The notes: generated by a model from the letters alone, not told the origin. Shown: positions 9,077 through 19,753, numbered from the stretch's first letter. The stretch is DNA of 64,000 bases from Rodentibacter genomosp. 2 (GCA_001999425.1 MLHP01000011.1:1-64000); one strand, 5' to 3'. Translations and numbers: made by a program.

Positions 9077-9550
9077 ATGAAAATATTATCTTTTTTCACC
9101 GCACTTTTTTTTGCATTGTATTTACCAAATGTGCAAGCTCATGCGCTTCACGTATTTGCTCAATATGACGGGCAAATCCTTTCCGGCAAATCCTACTATT
9201 CCGATATGACACCGGCGGCGGAAACCTATTTAGAAGTGTTTCGTTCGGGAATGAAAGAACCAATTTTAAATTCCAAAACAAATATGAAAGGTGAATTTCG
9301 CCTTGCTGTGCCGAATGTGGCGGGGGCGGTATTAAAAGTCGTGGTGGAGGGTGAGGAAGGTCATCATGCTTCTATTGTGGCGGATCGTACCTCACCTTCA
9401 AATAATCAAACCGCGGATCTGATGCTGCTGCGATCTGATATTAACCAGTTAAAAGATAAAATTTATTGGCGTGATATTTTAGGCGGGATTGGCTACATTG
9501 TCGGCATTGCCGGACTGATAGCTTGGTGGAATTCACGGAAAACCAAATAA
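9077..9550 (+). CDS. nikL: Nickel ECF transporter accessory protein NikL
   Basis: A 157-residue protein. An N-terminal signal/anchor (about 1-22) leads into HALHVFAQYDG, again placing His residues at the start of the mature part. A short beta-sandwich follows (about 30-110), including a His-His pair (EGHHASIV). A single membrane helix lies near the end (about 134-150, GGIGYIVGIAGLIAWW) with a short basic tail. This matches NikL/CbiL-type accessory subunits, which act beside the NikM substrate component. It starts 15 bases after nikK and ends 11 bases before nikM. Confidence 0.85.
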   Translation: MKILSFFTALFFALYLPNVQAHALHVFAQYDGQILSGKSYYSDMTPAAETYLEVFRSGMKEPILNSKTNMKGEFRLAVPNVAGAVLKVVVEGEEGHHASIVADRTSPSNNQTADLMLLRSDINQLKDKIYWRDILGGIGYIVGIAGLIAWWNSRKTK

Positions 9551-9561
9551 GGATACTCAAA

Positions 9562-10182
9562 ATGCATTTATCCGAAGGTGTTTTGCATACGCCGATTTTA
9601 TTAACCGGAGCAGTTCTCGCCGTGATAGGAATTACGATCGGAATACGCCGTTTAGAGGTTGAAAATTTACCGCTCACAGCACTTTTTGCCGCCGCTTTCT
9701 TTGTCGCTGGTACGATCCATATACCGGTCGGCATCGGCAGTGTGCATTTGATTTTAAACGGTATGGTGGGGCTTTTTCTGGGCTGGGCGGTTTTTCCCGC
9801 CTTTCTCATCGCTTTATTGTTACAAGTATTGTTTTTCTCCTTTGGCGGCTTTGCGGTCTTGGGGGTAAACCTTTGTTTGATGGCAACGCCGGCACTCATC
9901 GCTCACTACCTGTTCCGTTCATTTTTGATGCCTAAAATGCCATTAAAAAGCCGTTTATTTGTTGGTATCGGTGCGGGGATTATCGGCGTAGGCGGTGCAG
10001 CCGCATTAGCTTCTTTGGCATTGGTGCTTGACGGGGGGAAAAGTTATAGCAGTCTGGTTGGGTTATTGCTCATTTCCCATATTCCGGTATTTGTGTTAGA
10101 CAGCCTAATCAGTGTTGGTGTGATTTCACTTCTTTGTAAAATGTATCCTCAAGCATTGAATCGCACGGCAATTGTTTCATGA
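9562..10182 (+). CDS. nikM: Nickel ECF transporter substrate-specific component NikM
   Basis: A 206-residue integral membrane protein, the CbiM/NikM S-component that binds Ni2+. I start it at ATG 9562 and not at the upstream in-frame codon (9523). The family needs an N-terminal Met-His that forms the metal site, and this start gives MHLSEGVLHTP. Further family motifs are GTIHIPVGIGSVHLILNGMVGL and the FGGFAVLGVNLCLMATPA loop. About six to seven helices. It ends in ATGA overlap with nikQ, so the two are translationally coupled. Confidence 0.93.
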   Translation: MHLSEGVLHTPILLTGAVLAVIGITIGIRRLEVENLPLTALFAAAFFVAGTIHIPVGIGSVHLILNGMVGLFLGWAVFPAFLIALLLQVLFFSFGGFAVLGVNLCLMATPALIAHYLFRSFLMPKMPLKSRLFVGIGAGIIGVGGAAALASLALVLDGGKSYSSLVGLLLISHIPVFVLDSLISVGVISLLCKMYPQALNRTAIVS

Positions 10183-10820
10183 AAATTCATGCTTTATTTC
10201 AACCGCACTTTCGTTTGATCGGGCTTTTTCTCTGGGGACTAATAATTAGCGGTTTAAGTGATTTTTCTTGGCTTATTACACTTAATATTAGTGTCATGGC
10301 TGTTTTTATTTTGTTGGTTTTAATTCATTCCAAGCCTTTATTTCCCTATGTTAAACGCTGGTTAAGCTTATTGATTTTTATCTTTTTAATCTGGGCGACA
10401 CTGGTTTGGAAAGTCGGGGAAGAAGGTATTGAAGTTAATATACAAGGAATACGACTTGCCGAAATACTTAGCCTAAGAATGAATCTGGTATTATTTTCTC
10501 TCTGGCTTTTTTTATGGAATATCAACGATGCCACCTTGATTCAAGCACTTGGCAAATTACCCTTACCGGAAAAACTCATACAATTATTTGTTTTGACGAT
10601 ACGTTACATTGCATTGCTTGGCGAGCTACGACAAAAGATGGATATCGCAATGCGCGCCCGTGGCTATCAAGCGGCATTTAATCGTCGAACCTTTTATGTG
10701 ACGGCACAGGCTGTGACATTATTATTGATTCATGCCTTATTGAAAGCGGAAACAGCACAAATTGCATTGAAGTGTCGCAGTTTTCAATTTGGTAAAAGGA
10801 AAGAAGATGCTGAACGTTAA
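10179..10820 (+). CDS. nikQ: Nickel ECF transporter transmembrane component NikQ
   Basis: A 213-residue CbiQ/EcfT-type membrane subunit that couples the ATPase to NikM. Four to five hydrophobic segments occupy residues 12-110. Then come the cytoplasmic coupling-helix motif MDIAMRARGYQA (about 152-163) and the second CRSFQFGKRK near the end (about 198-207), a short-residue/Arg pattern seen twice in EcfT proteins. The start overlaps nikM by four bases and the end overlaps nikO by fourteen. An uptake core lies just inside the gene start (10202-10210). Confidence 0.88.
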   Translation: MKIHALFQPHFRLIGLFLWGLIISGLSDFSWLITLNISVMAVFILLVLIHSKPLFPYVKRWLSLLIFIFLIWATLVWKVGEEGIEVNIQGIRLAEILSLRMNLVLFSLWLFLWNINDATLIQALGKLPLPEKLIQLFVLTIRYIALLGELRQKMDIAMRARGYQAAFNRRTFYVTAQAVTLLLIHALLKAETAQIALKCRSFQFGKRKEDAER

Positions 10821-11424
10821 GGATCTTTGCATTGAACGTAATGGCAAACCGATTATTCAAGATTTAACTTTCCACCTTGAAGAGAAAAAACGCTTATTTA
10901 TTCAAGGGGAAATTGGTACGGGTAAAACCACTTTATTACTTGCCTTACTTGGGTTTGTTCCTATTTCAAAAGGGGAAATCCGATTATTTGGAAAAAACTG
11001 TCGAAAAGAGAAAGATTTTGCCCCTTTTCGTGGTGTGGTGGGAATTTGCTTTCAGAATGCCGATGATCAACTTTTCGGCCCGACCGTACTGGATGATGTC
11101 TCCTTTGGCCCGCTTAACCAAGGCCACTCTCAAGCATACGCCTATCAACTTGCGGAACAACAACTTGACCGTCTGGGGATTAGTCATTTAAAGGATCGCA
11201 CGGTGCATACGCTTTCAGGCGGCGAAAAGAATTTTACCGCTCTTGCCGGTGTGCTTGCCATGCAACCTAGAATTTTATTGTTGGACGAACCAACCAATGG
11301 CTTAGATCGCAAAAATACGGAAAAACTGACCGCACTTTTGCGTGAACTTGGGCTGCCAATGTTAATTTCTTCACATTATCAGGGGTTTATTGATGAATTG
11401 GCGGATGAAATTATCAATTTGTGA
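10807..11424 (+). CDS. nikO: Nickel ECF transporter ATPase NikO
   Basis: A 205-residue ABC ATPase. Walker A is GEIGTGKTTLL (about 36-46), the Q-loop CFQNADDQLFGPTVLDDVSFG carries the EcfA-type QNPDDQ-like motif, the signature is LSGGEKN, Walker B is ILLLDEPTNGLD, and the switch His sits in LISSHYQGF. The start at 10807 (MLNVKDL) is preferred over the in-frame codon at 10789, because AAAGGAAAG lies at the right distance and homologues begin with this beta-strand. It is short because little follows the H-loop. The last gene of nikKLMQO, unless the small frame at 11421 is real. Confidence 0.92.
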   Translation: MLNVKDLCIERNGKPIIQDLTFHLEEKKRLFIQGEIGTGKTTLLLALLGFVPISKGEIRLFGKNCRKEKDFAPFRGVVGICFQNADDQLFGPTVLDDVSFGPLNQGHSQAYAYQLAEQQLDRLGISHLKDRTVHTLSGGEKNFTALAGVLAMQPRILLLDEPTNGLDRKNTEKLTALLRELGLPMLISSHYQGFIDELADEIINL

Positions 11425-11525
11425 TCGCCACGAAATCTAAAAAAATCAATAAATCTCGTTGGGAACGCGCTGCAAGCTATCGGGCTCGAATTCTGTTTCC
11501 GGATAGATTGGGATTGACTGAATAA
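11421..11525 (+). CDS. Possible 34-residue basic peptide coupled to nikO
   Basis: A short frame begins with GTG overlapping the nikO stop as GTGA, the arrangement used for coupled genes, and ends at TAA 11523-11525. The peptide is basic: Lys/Arg-rich at first (ATKSKKINKSRWERAASYR), then a hydrophobic end (ARILFPDRLGLTE). I do not recognise it. It lies fully before the operon terminator. It may be translated, or it may be the remains of a longer nikO or of a lost gene. Support is positional only. Confidence 0.3.
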   Translation: MIATKSKKINKSRWERAASYRARILFPDRLGLTE

Positions 11526-11534
11526 TTAGTAAAG

Positions 11535-11575
11535 ATTGACCGCACTTTGTCGCCATAATAAAAAGTGCGGTCAAT
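11535..11575. terminator. Uptake-sequence-pair terminator between nik operon and pepA
   Basis: A perfect 14-base stem (ATTGACCGCACTTT with AAAGTGCGGTCAAT) and a 13-base loop, followed by TTTTGTTTT on the plus strand. It sits between convergent transcription units and could serve both. Confidence 0.65.
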
Positions 11576-11581
11576 TTTGTT

Positions 11582-13057
11582 TTATTTCACCTGATTAATT
11601 AGGAATTGGGTGAGTAACGAAACCGGACGACCGGTTGCGCCTTTATTCGCACCTTGTAACCATGCCGTGCCGGCGATATCCAAGTGTGCCCAGCGGTATT
11701 TTTTTGTGAAGTTGGATAAAAATGCCCCTGCTGTGCTTGCACCGCCCCAGCGTCCGCCAATATTGGCAAGATCGGCAAATGGGGATTTAAGCTGTTCTTG
11801 GTATTCTTCGCTGAGCGGTAAACGCCAGGCTTTATCCGTAGTTTGTTGAGCGGCATCGAGTAATTCGGTGACAAGCGTTTCATCTTCTGACATTAGTCCG
11901 CTGTTGTGTTGCCCCAATGCGACAACGCACGCACCGGTTAGGGTCGCAACATCGATTACCAGCTCAGGCTCAAAACGTTCTACATAGGTGAGGGCATCGC
12001 AAAGTACCAGGCGGCCTTCCGCATCGGTGTTTAGCACTTCGACGGTTAAGCCGTTCATGGTAGTGAGAATATCGCCCGGTCGATAGGCATTACCATCCGG
12101 TAGGTTTTCACAACCTGCAAGCACCCCAATCACATTTAGCGGTAAGTTAAGTTCTGCAATGGCTTTCATAGTCCCGAATACGGAAGCCGCCCCGCCCATA
12201 TCATATTTCATTTCGTCCATATCGGCTGCGGGTTTCAAGGAAATACCGCCGGCATCAAAGGTTAAACCTTTGCCGACAAGCACAATCGGTTTGGTATTTT
12301 TATCTGCGGAGTTGTTAAAATGAAGAAGCGACATATAAGCAGGGTTTGATGAACCGCGGGAAACCGCAAGATAAGCGTTCATACCTAACTCAGCCATCAT
12401 TTTTTCATCGATCACATCAAGGGAAAGTGCGGTGGATTTTTCCGCTAAATTTTTCGCTTGTTCGGTCAGATAAGCCGGATTGCACACATTAGGCGGCATA
12501 TTGGCAATATCGCGAGCCGCTTTCACGCCGCTTGCAATAGCTTGGGCGTGCTTGATTGCGAGTTGTGCCTGTTGGCAATCCGTGTTGAAAATGAGCGTTT
12601 CTAGGCTGATTGGTTCTGCTTTTTTAGATTTGAATTGATCGAATTGATAGTTGCTATGTTCAATAGTTTCAATGGCAAAACGGATGTTCCAGTAAAGATC
12701 TCGGTTATTGAGTTCAACTTCTGTCAAATAACAAACCGCTTCACGAATATTGGCAGCCTTTAACGCTTTTAACATATTTTGAATCAGTTGCTTATATTGG
12801 CGTTCGCTGAGTTCGCCTTTTTTACCGCAACCAATAATTAACACACGTTTTGCGCTAATGCCATTGAGGTCGCGTAGCAATAAAGTTTGTTCTAATTTTC
12901 CGCTGAGTTCGCCGGATTGTATTAAAGCGTTGAGGTAGCCTTGAGTGGTAAGGTCGATTTCATTGAAACTTTTTGAAAATTCATTGTTCTCATACACACC
13001 GATTACAATACATTCGGCGGCTTGTGAAAGTGCGGTTAATTTTGCTTGATATTTCAT
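11582..13057 (-). CDS. pepA: Leucyl aminopeptidase
   Basis: A 491-residue cytosolic M17 metallopeptidase that removes N-terminal residues from peptides. The C-terminal catalytic domain shows [17 protein letters not shown] (metal Lys and Asp), [11 protein letters not shown] and the family signature [10 protein letters not shown]. Together these supply the two-metal ligands and catalytic Lys/Arg. The N-terminal 170 residues are the less conserved macro-like domain. Enterobacterial PepA is about 500 residues, so length fits. It is alone in its unit and divergent from lptF over about 108 bases. Confidence 0.93.
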   Translation of the reverse strand: MKYQAKLTALSQAAECIVIGVYENNEFSKSFNEIDLTTQGYLNALIQSGELSGKLEQTLLLRDLNGISAKRVLIIGCGKKGELSERQYKQLIQNMLKALKAANIREAVCYLTEVELNNRDLYWNIRFAIETIEHSNYQFDQFKSKKAEPISLETLIFNTDCQQAQLAIKHAQAIASGVKAARDIANMPPNVCNPAYLTEQAKNLAEKSTALSLDVIDEKMMAELGMNAYLAVSRGSSNPAYMSLLHFNNSADKNTKPIVLVGKGLTFDAGGISLKPAADMDEMKYDMGGAASVFGTMKAIAELNLPLNVIGVLAGCENLPDGNAYRPGDILTTMNGLTVEVLNTDAEGRLVLCDALTYVERFEPELVIDVATLTGACVVALGQHNSGLMSEDETLVTELLDAAQQTTDKAWRLPLSEEYQEQLKSPFADLANIGGRWGGASTAGAFLSNFTKKYRWAHLDIAGTAWLQGANKGATGRPVSLLTQFLINQVK

Positions 13058-13165
13058 TTGATTTCCTTATTTTGATTGTTTAAATCAGCGAAAATAAGGT
13101 ATCATACGCGGTCGATTTTATCTAGTTTTCCCCTCAATTTTAACGATAAACAATAACGATATAAG

Positions 13166-14257
13166 ATGATTTTAACGCGATATTTAACGAAAGAAGTCTT
13201 TAAGAGCCAAGTGGCGATTTTGTTCATTTTGTTGTTGATCTTTTTCAGTCAGCAACTTGTGCGTGTGCTTGGTTCTGCGGCAAATGGTAATGTACCGGCA
13301 GATTTGGTTTTTTCTTTACTTGGACTGGGAATGCCGACCATGGCGCAATTAATGTTGCCGTTGTGTTTGTTTATTGCCATTTTGTTGACATTTGGGCGTT
13401 TGTATGCGGAAAGTGAAATTACCGTGATGCGTGCTTGCGGTGTCGGTCAGCGGATTTTAGTGCGTGTGGCGCTCGTACTGTCTTTGTTTACTGCGGGCTT
13501 AGCTGCATATAATGCGTTATGGCTTTCCCCTTGGGCGATTCAAAAGCAAAGCACTATTGTTGAAGAGGCGAAAGCGAATCCAACGATGGGGGCGCTTTCT
13601 TCCGGTCAGTTTATCTCCGGCAATAATAATTTTGTGTTGTTTATTGATAACATTAAAGGCAATCAAATCAATGAGGTTTACCTATTCCAAACTGCACCAA
13701 AGGGACAAACCAAACCTTCTGTCATCACTTCGGAAAAAGGGGAATTAAAAGCCTTGCCAAATGGCGATCAAATTCTGAATTTGCAAAATACACAACGGGT
13801 AGAAGGCACGGCAGCGTTGCCGGATTTCCGTATTACACATTTTGATAATTATCAAGCTTACTTAGGTTTTCAAGCTACGGATAGCAAATCTGATGAAGCC
13901 GCCGCGCTTTCTTCCGAAGAATTAGTGAAACAAAATAGCATGGCTGCAAAAGCCGAATTACATTGGCGGATTAGTCTTATTTTAGCCGTGCCGTTAATGG
14001 CATTAATTGCTGTGCCGTTAAGTAGAGTGAATCCAAGACAAGGGCGTTTTGCGAAAATTCTGCCTGCATTATTGCTTTATCTTATTTATTTCTTGTTACA
14101 AAGCTCATTGAAATCTGCCGGTTCGGCGGGAAAATTAGATGCGGCAATTTTTATGCCTACCGTAAATATTATCTTTTTATTGATTGGGATTGTATTAAAT
14201 ACTTGGGATAGTGCCATGATGTATAAATTCCGCCGTCTTTTTAGCCGAAAAGGGTAA
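13166..14257 (+). CDS. lptF: LPS export permease LptF
   Basis: A 363-residue inner-membrane subunit of the LptB2FG extractor that moves lipopolysaccharide from the inner membrane to the LptC/A bridge. It begins [15 protein letters not shown], a near-invariant LptF start with the coupling helix. Three helices precede a periplasmic beta-jellyroll (about 130-260) and three follow (about 265-355). The region between pepA and lptF holds its promoter, and the pepA-lptFG arrangement is common in gammaproteobacteria. lptG follows after five bases. Confidence 0.95.
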   Translation: MILTRYLTKEVFKSQVAILFILLLIFFSQQLVRVLGSAANGNVPADLVFSLLGLGMPTMAQLMLPLCLFIAILLTFGRLYAESEITVMRACGVGQRILVRVALVLSLFTAGLAAYNALWLSPWAIQKQSTIVEEAKANPTMGALSSGQFISGNNNFVLFIDNIKGNQINEVYLFQTAPKGQTKPSVITSEKGELKALPNGDQILNLQNTQRVEGTAALPDFRITHFDNYQAYLGFQATDSKSDEAAALSSEELVKQNSMAAKAELHWRISLILAVPLMALIAVPLSRVNPRQGRFAKILPALLLYLIYFLLQSSLKSAGSAGKLDAAIFMPTVNIIFLLIGIVLNTWDSAMMYKFRRLFSRKG

Positions 14258-14262
14258 GCCAA

Positions 14263-15339
14263 ATGATGAATACCTTAGACCGTTATATTGGTAAAAGCAT
14301 TTTAGGGGCTATTTTTGCAACGTTGCTCATGCTTGTGGGCTTGTCTGCCATCATCAAATTCGTGGAGCAGTTCCGTAGTGTCGGTAAGGGAACTTATGAT
14401 GTATTGCAAGCGGTTAGTTTTACTTTTTTAACCATACCAAAGGATGTGGAAACGTTTTTCCCTATGGCGGTATTATTGGGGGCGTTGATTGCGCTTGGTA
14501 ATTTGGCGAGTCGTAGTGAGTTAGTGGTGATGCAATCAGCAGGTTTCTCACGTTTTAGAATTGGATTGGCGGTGATGAAAACTGCCTTACCATTAGTGAT
14601 TTTAACGATGGTGATCGGTGAATGGGGCATTCCGCAAACGGAACAGTTTGCCCGTGATATGCGTGCCCGAGCGATTTCAGGCGGTTCAATGCTTTCAATA
14701 AAAAACGGCGTATGGGCGAAAGACGGTCAGCGTTTTGTTTTTGTGCGTAGCGTAACGGATAATGTTAAATTAAACGATGTTTATATTTACACCTTTGATG
14801 ATAAGCGACATTTAACGCAGTTAAAACATGCCAATCAGGCGACCTATTCTTTGGAAGAAAACAAGTGGAAACTTCATCAGGTAAACGATTCGACTATCCA
14901 AAAAGAAAGTATTGTCACGACAAATCGTTTAACCGAATCTTGGGAAACAAATTTAACCCCGGATAAGTTAGGGGCAGTGTCATTGCGTCCGACCTCGTTA
15001 TCTATCAGTGGATTATATGAATATATCCACTTTTTAAAAGAAACCGGGCAAGATGCTCGACGCTTTGAATTAACTTTTTGGCGTAAAGTTTTTCAGCCGA
15101 TTTCTGTCGGTGTGATGATGATGCTTGCATTATCCTTTATTTTCGGTTCTTTGCGTAGTGTGACGGCTGGTGCAAGAATTGTAACGGGAATTTGTTTTGG
15201 TTTCTTGTTTTATGTTGTAAACGAGATTTTTGGGCAAATGAGCGTTGTTTATAATATGCCGGCAATGTTTGGGGCATTAATCCCAAGTTTGTTATTTCTT
15301 GCGATTATCTGGTGGTTATTAAGTCGAAAACGGGATTAA
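14263..15339 (+). CDS. lptG: LPS export permease LptG
   Basis: A 358-residue partner of LptF, same fold: helices at about 15-35, 60-85 and 100-120, a periplasmic jellyroll (about 130-255) and three C-terminal helices. MNTLDRYIGKSILGAIF is the usual start, and LASRSELVVMQSAGFSRFRI is the cytoplasmic coupling region facing LptB. The first two codons are both ATG, so the exact first residue is open by one. It ends 23 bases before a strong hairpin. Confidence 0.95.
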   Translation: MMNTLDRYIGKSILGAIFATLLMLVGLSAIIKFVEQFRSVGKGTYDVLQAVSFTFLTIPKDVETFFPMAVLLGALIALGNLASRSELVVMQSAGFSRFRIGLAVMKTALPLVILTMVIGEWGIPQTEQFARDMRARAISGGSMLSIKNGVWAKDGQRFVFVRSVTDNVKLNDVYIYTFDDKRHLTQLKHANQATYSLEENKWKLHQVNDSTIQKESIVTTNRLTESWETNLTPDKLGAVSLRPTSLSISGLYEYIHFLKETGQDARRFELTFWRKVFQPISVGVMMMLALSFIFGSLRSVTAGARIVTGICFGFLFYVVNEIFGQMSVVYNMPAMFGALIPSLLFLAIIWWLLSRKRD

Positions 15340-15362
15340 TTTTAGCAAAGGTAGATGGCATA

Positions 15363-15420
15363 AAAAGTGCGGTCAATTTCAAATGAGTTTTAAAACTCTT
15401 ATGAAATTGACCGCACTTTT
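15363..15420. terminator. Long uptake-sequence-pair hairpin between lptG and fbp
   Basis: Perfect 19-base arms (15363-15381 and 15402-15420) each carry an uptake core with its A+T tail. The 20-base loop contains a second perfect 14-base palindrome, GAGTTTTAAAACTC. It lies between convergent genes and is a likely bidirectional terminator. Confidence 0.75.
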
Positions 15421-15431
15421 GTTCTAGTGGG

Positions 15432-16436
15432 TTAGTCCTCTTTAAAGGCAAGCATCATTTCTTCTGCTTTTTTCACCATTTCTTCTGAGCCAACAAATAA
15501 CGGTATGCGCTCGTGTAATTCTTTCGGTTCAATATCTAAAATTCGGCGATAACCGTCAGTGGCCAATCCGCCGGCTTGTTCTGCTAAAAATGCCATAGGG
15601 TTGCCTTCATAAAGCAAGCGTAGTTTCCCTTTTGGATAGTTAGTCGCACTTGGGTAAATGTAAATTCCGCCTTTTAATAAATTACGGTGAAAATCGGCAA
15701 CAAGAGAACCGATATAGCGTGAAGCATAAGGTCGTTGTGTCGCTTTGTCCTCTTCTTGGCAATATTTAATATACTTTTTCACACCTTGTGGGAATTTGAG
15801 ATATTGCCCTTCGTTGATGGAATAAATACGCCCGTCTTTTGGCATTTTCATATTCTCATGGGATAAACAGAACGTGCCGATAGAGGGATCATAAGTGAAA
15901 CCGTTCACGCCATTCCCTGTAGTGTAAACCAACATAGTAGATGAACCGTACACAATATAGCCTGCCGCAACCTGTCTATTGCCGGGCTGAAGGAAATCTT
16001 CCATCGTTACTGGTGTGCCAATAGGGGAGATTCGACGATAAATAGAGAAAATTGTCCCGACGGACACATTGACATCAATATTAGAAGAGCCATCAAGGGG
16101 ATCGGTTAAAATCACATATTTCGCATTACGTCCGCGCTCCGTATCAAAGGCAATAAAACTTTCTTCTTCTTCGGAGGCAAAGCCTGCTACTTCTTCACGT
16201 GCCATAAGAGCGGCTTTCATCGTATTATGAGCAAAGAGATCGAGCTTCATTTGGCTTTCACCCTGCACATTTTCAATGCCGGATTGACCTAAAATACTGG
16301 TGAGCCCTGCTTTATTGATATCACGATGAATGATCTTAGCTAATAAACGGATCGACGATAAAATCCCACTTAGCTCTCCTTTTGCATTAGGGTATTCCGC
16401 TTGACGTTCCACAATAAATTCACTTAATGTTTTCAT
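15432..16436 (-). CDS. fbp: Fructose-1,6-bisphosphatase, class I
   Basis: A 334-residue gluconeogenic enzyme that releases phosphate from fructose 1,6-bisphosphate. The metal/phosphate site [23 protein letters not shown] (residues about 112-135; Asp, Asp, Gly-Ser-Ser) is intact, as is the C-terminal [22 protein letters not shown] start at ATG 16436 ([12 protein letters not shown]), which has AGAAGGAAAA upstream and matches the usual family start. The frame runs six codons further upstream. A CRP-like site lies about 75 bases before the start. Confidence 0.95.
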   Translation of the reverse strand: MKTLSEFIVERQAEYPNAKGELSGILSSIRLLAKIIHRDINKAGLTSILGQSGIENVQGESQMKLDLFAHNTMKAALMAREEVAGFASEEEESFIAFDTERGRNAKYVILTDPLDGSSNIDVNVSVGTIFSIYRRISPIGTPVTMEDFLQPGNRQVAAGYIVYGSSTMLVYTTGNGVNGFTYDPSIGTFCLSHENMKMPKDGRIYSINEGQYLKFPQGVKKYIKYCQEEDKATQRPYASRYIGSLVADFHRNLLKGGIYIYPSATNYPKGKLRLLYEGNPMAFLAEQAGGLATDGYRRILDIEPKELHERIPLFVGSEEMVKKAEEMMLAFKED

Positions 16437-16511
16437 ACTTTTTCCTTCTAACAACGCTTGTGGTAATTATATGATATTTAAAATTTTCACAAAAAAGACA
16501 ATTTTCAATAA

Positions 16512-16527
16512 TGAGATCTCGATCACA
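16512..16527. promoter_or_regulatory. Candidate CRP site upstream of fbp
   Basis: Read on the fbp strand, TGTGATCGAGATCTCA matches the symmetric consensus TGTGATCTAGATCACA at 14 of 16 bases and sits in A/T-rich flanks, as CRP sites do in Haemophilus. Regulation of a gluconeogenic gene by cAMP-CRP would make sense, but this is inferred. Confidence 0.5.
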
Positions 16528-16583
16528 AAATTTTATATTTTCAAAATAGGGCAAGGTAGCGGCAGGAGAGGCTGAGTTATTAT

Positions 16584-17255
16584 TTATTGGTTGAGATGTC
16601 TTGCTAAATGAATATCAACAATATCCACTAAATGTTTGAGAAAAGAAACATCTTGTCCGTTATGAAAACGTTGTGTATCACGTGAGCGAAAGAGCAACAT
16701 TGCGCTGGGTTTATGAGTATCTTTTTGACCAAGTAGGCAGCAAGCCACAGGACTGATGGGTAATTCTTCCGGTAAAAATATTAAAGATTTTTCTTTACTG
16801 CTTAATTCACCCAAATAAAATTGACGTAATCCCAAACGTTCCAAGCGAATAATTTCAAAGGCTTTACGATCAACCCAATTATGTGAGGGGATATTTTCTG
16901 TTTTTTTCCAACTATCGGTAAAAAGGAGAATTTTTGCACCGTCTAATTCATAAGATTTTGCCCATTGATCTAACTTCTTTTCGATAGAAAGAAAATCTTG
17001 CGCTTGAAATAATTTCTTTTGGAGTGGCATTAATGCAAAGAAAATATCGGCTTCTTGAATAGCCAGCCGGTGTAATTTTTCAAGTTGTGAGGTGAGTGCG
17101 GTAATTTGTTGACGCTGTTGGTTTAATTGGGCTTCAATGAGTGAAATCGTCCCTTTTTATGAATGATGAAAAGTCAGTTTTTTTAAGAGTGAAGGATGTT
17201 GGGTAAAGAAATCGGGATGGGTTTCAAGGTAATGAATAATATCTTGTTCTTTCAT
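16584..17255 (-). pseudogene. DUF484-family (YigA-like) gene interrupted by one in-frame stop
   Basis: The full frame runs from ATG 17255 to 16584 (223 codons plus the terminal stop). It starts MKEQDIIHYLETHPDFFTQH, a typical DUF484 beginning. At codon 33 (17157-17159) there is TAA. The same frame continues with KGTISLIEAQLNQQRQQITA and then a GAF-like domain to the end. Without the stop this would be a normal-length DUF484 protein; a CAA to TAA change is the simplest cause. No repeat tract suggests phase variation. A shortened 148-residue product could start at ATG 17030 but would lack the N-terminal helix region. Family function is unknown to me. A sequencing error is possible. Confidence 0.8.
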
Positions 17256-17275
17256 AATATGTGATTAAAAACAGA

Positions 17276-17306
17276 AGAAAAAAAGACCGCACTTTTGAGT
17301 GCGGTC
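17276..17306 (-). terminator. Terminator after purA, from an uptake-sequence pair
   Basis: GACCGCACT and AGTGCGGTC form a 9-base stem with a 4-base loop. On the purA strand it is followed by seven T. One arm is a complete uptake core; the other lacks one base (GAGTGCGGT). Confidence 0.75.
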
Positions 17307-17323
17307 ATAAAATAAGAAGAAAA

Positions 17324-18682
<1,359 letters not shown>

Positions 18683-18809
18683 TTATTCTTTCTTATTACC
18701 CTAAAAATTAAATTCTATACTTTAATTGAGGGATGAATATTAATTTAGAACGAATCACGGCCCGCTATATTAAACTATTCTGCTGTGACTTTCTAGTTTT
18801 GATACGCCT

Positions 18810-19604
18810 TCAATTTGACGGTGAATTAATGGCTTTGCGTTCACGGCGCAATAAAAAAACAAATAACCCGAGTAATAGACCGATTCCGGCACCTAGGCAT
18901 CCCCAACGGTTTTGTCCTCTTGTTTCCAGCTGCTGTGGACTTTTAGTGAAATGAAATGCGGTAAATTTCTCGTCAAGCGGATTAACGGATTTCATCATAT
19001 TGAGTTTTCCTTGCCAATCTTGACGTTCCACGCTATTGCCGTAAGGAATATTGCCCAAATTGAGCTCTGCTGCAGTTTTTACTTGAGTGAATAAATTTTT
19101 CCATTGGAGAATGAGGTCTGCATACATCATTTTTCTTGTAATGGTATTGCTATTATCAAGAAGTGAGGAAAGCAATGCTTGTGATTCTCCCGCTTCACTT
19201 AGTGTGATAGTAATTTTTCCGGTGTTATAACTCAGCGGTTGGAAATGGGTATTGTTGATTAAATCATTTAATAATTGGGCATTTTCTGTCGTGTTTTTAC
19301 TGATTTTTTGCTTGTAATAGGTTGAGTTTTCCCAAAAGTGTTTTAGGTTGTCATAAGAAACCAACTGTTTGGTAAAATTTTGATAGGCTAATTCGGTAAC
19401 TTTACCATCTGTAGTATCTTTCCCTTGCATGAGTTGGTACATAGAGTGGAGAGAATAATAATTGCCCAGTTCGGATAGGGTGGGATGAGTGATTTCCGCT
19501 TCTGTTTTCCATTTGGCGTTTAGCCAATAGCCTGATGCATAGCCAATTACACCACAAAGTGCGGTTGAAATTACGAGTGTTTTTAGCATCTTTAAATATG
19601 ACAT
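18810..19604 (-). CDS. Wzz-type polysaccharide chain-length regulator
   Basis: A 264-residue inner-membrane protein with the polysaccharide co-polymerase layout. A helix near the N-terminus (about 9-27) is followed by a WKTEAEITHPTLSELGNYYS segment typical of Wzz beta-strands. Then come a helical periplasmic region and a C-terminal helix (about 233-252, GCLGAGIGLLLGLFVFLLRR) with a basic tail. It would set the length of a Wzy-made glycan. It is single, between lysC and purA, about 40 kb from the glycan locus at 58-64 kb, so a functional link is inferred. The AGGAAA ribosome site supports the start. Confidence 0.75.
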   Translation of the reverse strand: MSYLKMLKTLVISTALCGVIGYASGYWLNAKWKTEAEITHPTLSELGNYYSLHSMYQLMQGKDTTDGKVTELAYQNFTKQLVSYDNLKHFWENSTYYKQKISKNTTENAQLLNDLINNTHFQPLSYNTGKITITLSEAGESQALLSSLLDNSNTITRKMMYADLILQWKNLFTQVKTAAELNLGNIPYGNSVERQDWQGKLNMMKSVNPLDEKFTAFHFTKSPQQLETRGQNRWGCLGAGIGLLLGLFVFLLRRERKAINSPSN

Positions 19605-19702
19605 ACTATATTTCCTATTCGTTTTTTATTGAGATTTTATTTTAAGGTTCCCCTCCTTTCTGCATTATTTACAGCTTAGTAAGAACAAAAGGGTAACAAC
19701 AT

Positions 19703-19738
19703 TGAAGTCACATTTTGATTGCCTCAAAAGTGACTTCA
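19703..19738. terminator. Hairpin after lysC
   Basis: A 15-base stem (TGAAGTCAC/GTGACTTCA plus TTTTGA/TCAAAA, with one bulged A) and a 5-base loop, 15 bases past the lysC stop. No real T-run follows on the minus strand, so termination is uncertain. Confidence 0.4.
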
Positions 19739-19753
19739 TTCAGGTAATGGGTA

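Noticed and set aside
9441..9899. 152-codon minus-strand frame across nikL and nikM
   Set aside because: Shadow of two well-supported genes; Lys/Pro/Thr-rich antisense composition and no family resemblance.
18733..18954. 73-codon plus-strand frame near purA/wzz
   Set aside because: It overlaps the end of the Wzz-type gene antisense and has no ribosome site or recognisable motif.
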